Assembly (NCBI GenBank): GCA_041695045.1
Contig: JBGFRR010000071.1
Location: forward strand, 1 to 16,183
Reading direction: 5' to 3'
Source: JBGFRR01 sp041695045
GTDB lineage: Bacteria; Bacteroidota; Ignavibacteria; UBA10030
Length of the DNA: 16,183 bases
The stretch's first letter is position 1. Every line of letters begins with the position of its first letter. The notes under the pieces were generated by a model. That model worked only from the letters and a program-made list of their open reading frames with translations, ran no database searches and was not told where the DNA came from. A program made the translations under genes and the position numbers. This document shows, piece after piece, positions 13,543-16,183 of this stretch.

Positions 13543-13759
13543 AATGAACCTGCCGGTTCATTCGAAAGATAGATCAAACCGGAGGTTTGATAAAATCCTG
13601 CTCAGTGAAATATTGAACCGCCGACTCAACGCCTATGCCTCTCCGTGAGACGGTACATACAGACTCAAAGTCTCGGACGCGGAGCGTCAGGCCTTTCGCT
13701 CCCACGGAGACCGTGGGAGCGAGGTAAACAACGATGAGGAGTCTCAAATCCTCTTTGTT
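13543..13759. repeat. Array of consecutive short-loop hairpins between radA and the SemiSWEET gene
   Basis: The 479-base gap 13415-13893 has no credible gene but holds a row of palindromes: AATGAACC-tgcc-GGTTCATT (13543-13562); ATCAAACC-gga-GGTTTGAT (13573-13591); TCTC-cgt-GAGA (13640-13650); AGACT-caa-AGTCT (13661-13673); GACGC-gga-GCGTC (13676-13688); CGCTCCCACGG (13697-13707) with its exact complement at 13711-13721 around AGA; and a weaker GAGGA/TCCTC with AACAA/TTGTT flanks (13727-13759). Five have three-base loops. None has a terminator T-tract. The CCCACGG..CCGTGGG arm resembles widespread intergenic repeats. Base 13415-13542 and 13760-13893 show nothing firm. Confidence 0.75.
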
Positions 13760-13893
13760 CCTGCTTTTTCCGTGTCCCATTGCTGTCGGGAGCGGTCAAC
13801 ATCCATGTCCTTTCAATCTGTGGTAAACCTTCAGAGCGACCTGACGTTCAGATGCCGAGCAGGTACATATTTTCATCGCGGAGAAGAACACCC

Positions 13894-15255
13894 TTACCCC
13901 AACAGCTCCTCTAACGCCCGCTCGATGCGATCCACGCCCACCAGCTCGATGTCGCCGTTGGCTTTCAAGCCTTTAAGGTTGTTCTGGGGAATCACGATTC
14001 GCTTGAAGCCCAACTTCGCTGCTTCCTGCACCCGCTTCTCGATCTGCCCGACCGTCCGAATCTCTCCTCCCAATCCAATCTCGCCGACCGCGACCGACGA
14101 TGAATCCACTGGCACATCACGCAGGCTTGACGCAATCGAGACGGCAATGCCGAGGTCGACTGCCGGCTCATCGATCTTCACGCCGCCGGCGATGTTGACG
14201 AACACGTCGTACTGGCCGAGATGCATACCGACGCGCTTTTCAAGTACGGCGAGCAGCAGCGAAAGCCGGCGGTAGTCGAACCCCGTGGTGTTGCGCTGAG
14301 GCACGCCGTAGCTCGTCGGGGTGATGAGCGCCTGCACTTCCACAAGAATCGGTCGTGTGCCTTCGATGCTCGACACGACCACCGAGCCAGAAGTGCCGTA
14401 GCGTCGCTCGGAGAGAAATGCTTCGGAGGGATTCAGCACTTCACGCAGTCCCGTATCGTGCATCTCGAAGATGCCGATTTCGTTTGTCGAGCCGAAGCGG
14501 TTCTTGAGAGCACGCAGGATGCGGTAGGCGTAATGCGCCTCTCCTTCGAATTGCAGCACCGTGTCCACCATATGCTCGATGACGCGCGGTCCGGCGATGA
14601 CACCTTCCTTCGTTACGTGGCCGATGAGGAAGACCGGAATGTTTCGCGTCTTCGCCAGCCGGAGCAGAAGCGCGCTCGATTCGCGCACCTGGCTCACGCT
14701 TCCCGGTGCGCTCTCCAAGCCCGGACGATACATCGTTTGAATCGAATCCACAATCACCAGATCCGGACTGCCGCGCTCGATGATATCGAGAATCAGGTCG
14801 AGATTTGTTTCCGCTAAGAGCAGGATATGGTCGGCCGTTGCTGCGCGCAGGCGGTCGGCGCGCATCTTCATCTGTCCTACGGATTCTTCGCCGGTCACAT
14901 ACAACACCACCGACGAGCGCTGCTGCAGGGCAAGCTGCATCATCAGCGTGGATTTGCCGATGCCGGGGTCGCCACCGAGGAGCATCAGCGAGCCGGGCAC
15001 AATTCCCCCGCCCAACACGCGGTCGAATTCCGCTAACGCCGTCGAGATGCGCGGCGTGTCTTCCTTTTCGACACTCGACATCGGCACCGGCTCGATGCGG
15101 GACGAAACCGACGCGGGCTTGCGGGAAAGACGTGCAGGCTTGTTGAGTTCCTCAACAAACGTGTTCCACTCCGAACAATTCGGACACTTTCCTACCCAGC
15201 GCGGGGAGACGTAACCGCACGACTGACACACATATTGGGTAATACTCTTCGCCAT
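13894..15255 (-). CDS. radA: DNA repair protein RadA (Sms), branch-migration ATPase
   Basis: The 453-residue protein shows the full RadA layout. An N-terminal four-cysteine zinc finger is at C10, C13, C24 and C27 (VCQSCGYVSPRWVGKCPNC). A RecA-like ATPase core has Walker A GGDPGIGKST at 94-103 and Walker B LVIVDSIQT. The RadA-specific KNRFG motif is at 251-255, and a Lon-protease-like C-terminal domain follows (VFVNIAGGVKIDEPAVDLGIA). RadA acts in the cytoplasm on recombination intermediates and promotes branch migration. ATG 15255 gives the conserved start; in-frame upstream residues have no family likeness. There is no Shine-Dalgarno. A good promoter lies about 45 bases upstream. The gene is transcribed away from the M28 gene. 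Confidence 0.96.
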   Translation of the reverse strand: MAKSITQYVCQSCGYVSPRWVGKCPNCSEWNTFVEELNKPARLSRKPASVSSRIEPVPMSSVEKEDTPRISTALAEFDRVLGGGIVPGSLMLLGGDPGIGKSTLMMQLALQQRSSVVLYVTGEESVGQMKMRADRLRAATADHILLLAETNLDLILDIIERGSPDLVIVDSIQTMYRPGLESAPGSVSQVRESSALLLRLAKTRNIPVFLIGHVTKEGVIAGPRVIEHMVDTVLQFEGEAHYAYRILRALKNRFGSTNEIGIFEMHDTGLREVLNPSEAFLSERRYGTSGSVVVSSIEGTRPILVEVQALITPTSYGVPQRNTTGFDYRRLSLLLAVLEKRVGMHLGQYDVFVNIAGGVKIDEPAVDLGIAVSIASSLRDVPVDSSSVAVGEIGLGGEIRTVGQIEKRVQEAAKLGFKRIVIPQNNLKGLKANGDIELVGVDRIERALEELLG

Positions 15256-15297
15256 GGCGAGCCGCTGTGATGGAACTGGTAAGGGAATGCGACCGGC

Positions 15298-15326
15298 AAT
15301 ATAGGAAGGCATGGCACCAGATTCAA
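15298..15326 (-). promoter_or_regulatory. Putative sigma70-like promoter of radA
   Basis: On the minus strand TTGAAT (15326-15321, 4/6) and TATATT (15303-15298, 5/6) are 17 bases apart. The predicted start of transcription near 15290 leaves a leader of about 35 bases before radA. Read by eye only. Confidence 0.45.
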
Positions 15327-15459
15327 GAAATCGTTGCATCCCGAAGAATGGTTTCCTAATTTCGCTCTCGTCTTGTGTAAGCGATAACCGTGCGAAGGGT
15401 CTCCCTCTATAGCCTTTCGCAAGGAAGGAACGATGGTTCATAATCGAAAGGATATTATC

Positions 15460-16183
15460 ATGACCCGAACATTGTTTTCTCTGCTCGGCCTTTCTCTCTC
15501 CCTCATTTTCCTCTCGTGCCAGCCCGACCCGATTGATCGCGCACTTCAGGAGATTACTGCCGAGCGTCTCCGCAATCATGTCGCCGTGTTGGCTGCCGAC
15601 TCCATGGAAGGCCGCGGCCCTGCAACCCGCGGCGACGAACTCACCACGGCCTACATTGTAGAACAGTATCGCGCAATCGGACTCGAGCCCGCAGGAGAAC
15701 ACGGAACATACCTCCAACGCGTCTCCATCGTCGGAACGCGCGTTGACCCCGGCGCCGTGCTTGAGGTCTCAAAGGGTGGACGAACGCTCCGGCTCCGCTT
15801 CGGCGATGAATTCGTTGCCTTCTCCGGTCTGCAGCAGGCGGTGGTATCAGTCCGCAATGCCGACCTTGTGTTTGTAGGATACGGCATCGTGGCGCCGGAA
15901 CAGAATTGGGACGATTACAAAGACGTTGACGTCGCCGGTAAAGTGCTGTTGATGCTCAATGACGACCCGCCATCGGACGACCCGGCGTTCTTCGGCGGGA
16001 AGGCAAGAACCTACTACGGCCGCTGGACGTACAAGTATGAGATTGCCGCGAAAAAAGGGGCTGTGGGAGCGATCATCCTGCACACGACGGAATCCGCCGG
16101 CTATCCGTACTCCGTGGTGCAAAGTTCCTGGGGCGGCGAGAACCTCGACATCGCCACCGACACCCCCGGCGGGCAGATTGCGC
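15460..16183 (+). CDS. M28 family peptidase, lipoprotein, N-terminal part (runs off the window)
   Basis: The frame is open from ATG 15460 to the window end (about 241 residues). AAAGGA (15447-15452) lies seven bases before ATG 15460; an in-frame ATG at 15433 is also preceded by a GGAAGGAA run but would put nine charged residues before the signal. The N-terminus MTRTLFSLLGLSLSLIFLSC is a signal peptide ending in a probable lipobox cysteine (C20), so the protein is likely anchored to a membrane as a lipoprotein. Residues 31-90 (LRNHVAVLAADSMEGRGPATRGDELTTAYI) are the usual M28 aminopeptidase opening. About 125-200 (VFVGYGIVAPEQNWDDYKDVDVAGKVLLML) is the protease-associated domain insert. The metal-binding catalytic part lies beyond the window. 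Confidence 0.9.
   Translation, partial: MTRTLFSLLGLSLSLIFLSCQPDPIDRALQEITAERLRNHVAVLAADSMEGRGPATRGDELTTAYIVEQYRAIGLEPAGEHGTYLQRVSIVGTRVDPGAVLEVSKGGRTLRLRFGDEFVAFSGLQQAVVSVRNADLVFVGYGIVAPEQNWDDYKDVDVAGKVLLMLNDDPPSDDPAFFGGKARTYYGRWTYKYEIAAKKGAVGAIILHTTESAGYPYSVVQSSWGGENLDIATDTPGGQIA

Noticed and set aside
13574..13780. Open frame of 68 residues on the minus strand
   Set aside because: It passes through six palindromic units and shows no family likeness or ribosome binding site; this is a translated repeat island.
13800..13870. Minus-strand reading RQVALKVYHRL resembling the middle of a T9SS sorting domain
   Set aside because: The match is only a few residues, without the QNFPNPFNP opening or the C-terminal part; too weak to call even as a remnant.

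Overview
The window looks like chromosome from a member of the FCB group (Bacteroidota/Ignavibacteriota/Chlorobiota-like). Two coding remnants carry the type IX secretion (T9SS) C-terminal sorting module with its QNFPNPFNP-type opening. A large M14 peptidase and an M28 lipoprotein peptidase of the kind common in that group are also present. Several genes have clear AGGAG-type ribosome binding sites, which argues against a classical Bacteroidales host and favours a deeper FCB lineage. No tRNA, rRNA or CRISPR array is visible.

Layout: (i) 1-551, the 3' end of a class C-like group II intron (maturase C-terminus plus domain V), followed at once by a shrunken T9SS-type secreted protein and a repeat-rich spacer. 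(ii) 1195-5248, housekeeping genes: thrB-thrC on the minus strand with an ATGA overlap, a divergent PflX-like radical SAM protein, a FmdB-type zinc ribbon protein missed by simple ORF length cut-offs, and a small Rho_N-like/coiled-coil protein. (iii) 5343-9512, an accessory island: an ECF42-like sigma factor with about 140 residues deleted from its TPR extension and a frame change, a DUF433/DUF5615 toxin-antitoxin pair whose toxin is frameshifted, an intact DGPF (YCII-related) protein, an AAA_14/DUF4143 ATPase, and a chimera joining the first ~27 residues of a second DGPF protein to an FN3 plus T9SS sorting domain. (iv) 9541-16183, conserved genes on the minus strand (M14 peptidase, rdgB overlapping a SemiSWEET gene, radA) separated by hairpin-rich intergenic repeats, then the start of an M28 peptidase on the plus strand.

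The most interesting part is region (iii). ECF42 sigma factors are known to be linked to DGPF proteins and, as I recall, to recognise TGTCGA-N16/17-CG(A/T)C promoters. Exactly such a site (TGTCGA-N17-CGAC) lies at 8713-8739 ahead of the chimeric gene. A related site sharing GTCGAATCAG and CGACTA, but with a 22-nt spacer, precedes the intact DGPF gene. The simplest reading is a local ECF42 regulon in decay or rewiring: the sigma factor lost most of its TPR extension, a toxin-antitoxin pair sits between it and its partner, and a sigma-controlled promoter plus the first codons of a DGPF gene now drive a fragment of a surface protein that lacks an export signal. I do not see a complete new defence or biosynthetic system. 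The intergenic spacers hold several multi-hairpin elements whose distribution deserves a genome-wide search.
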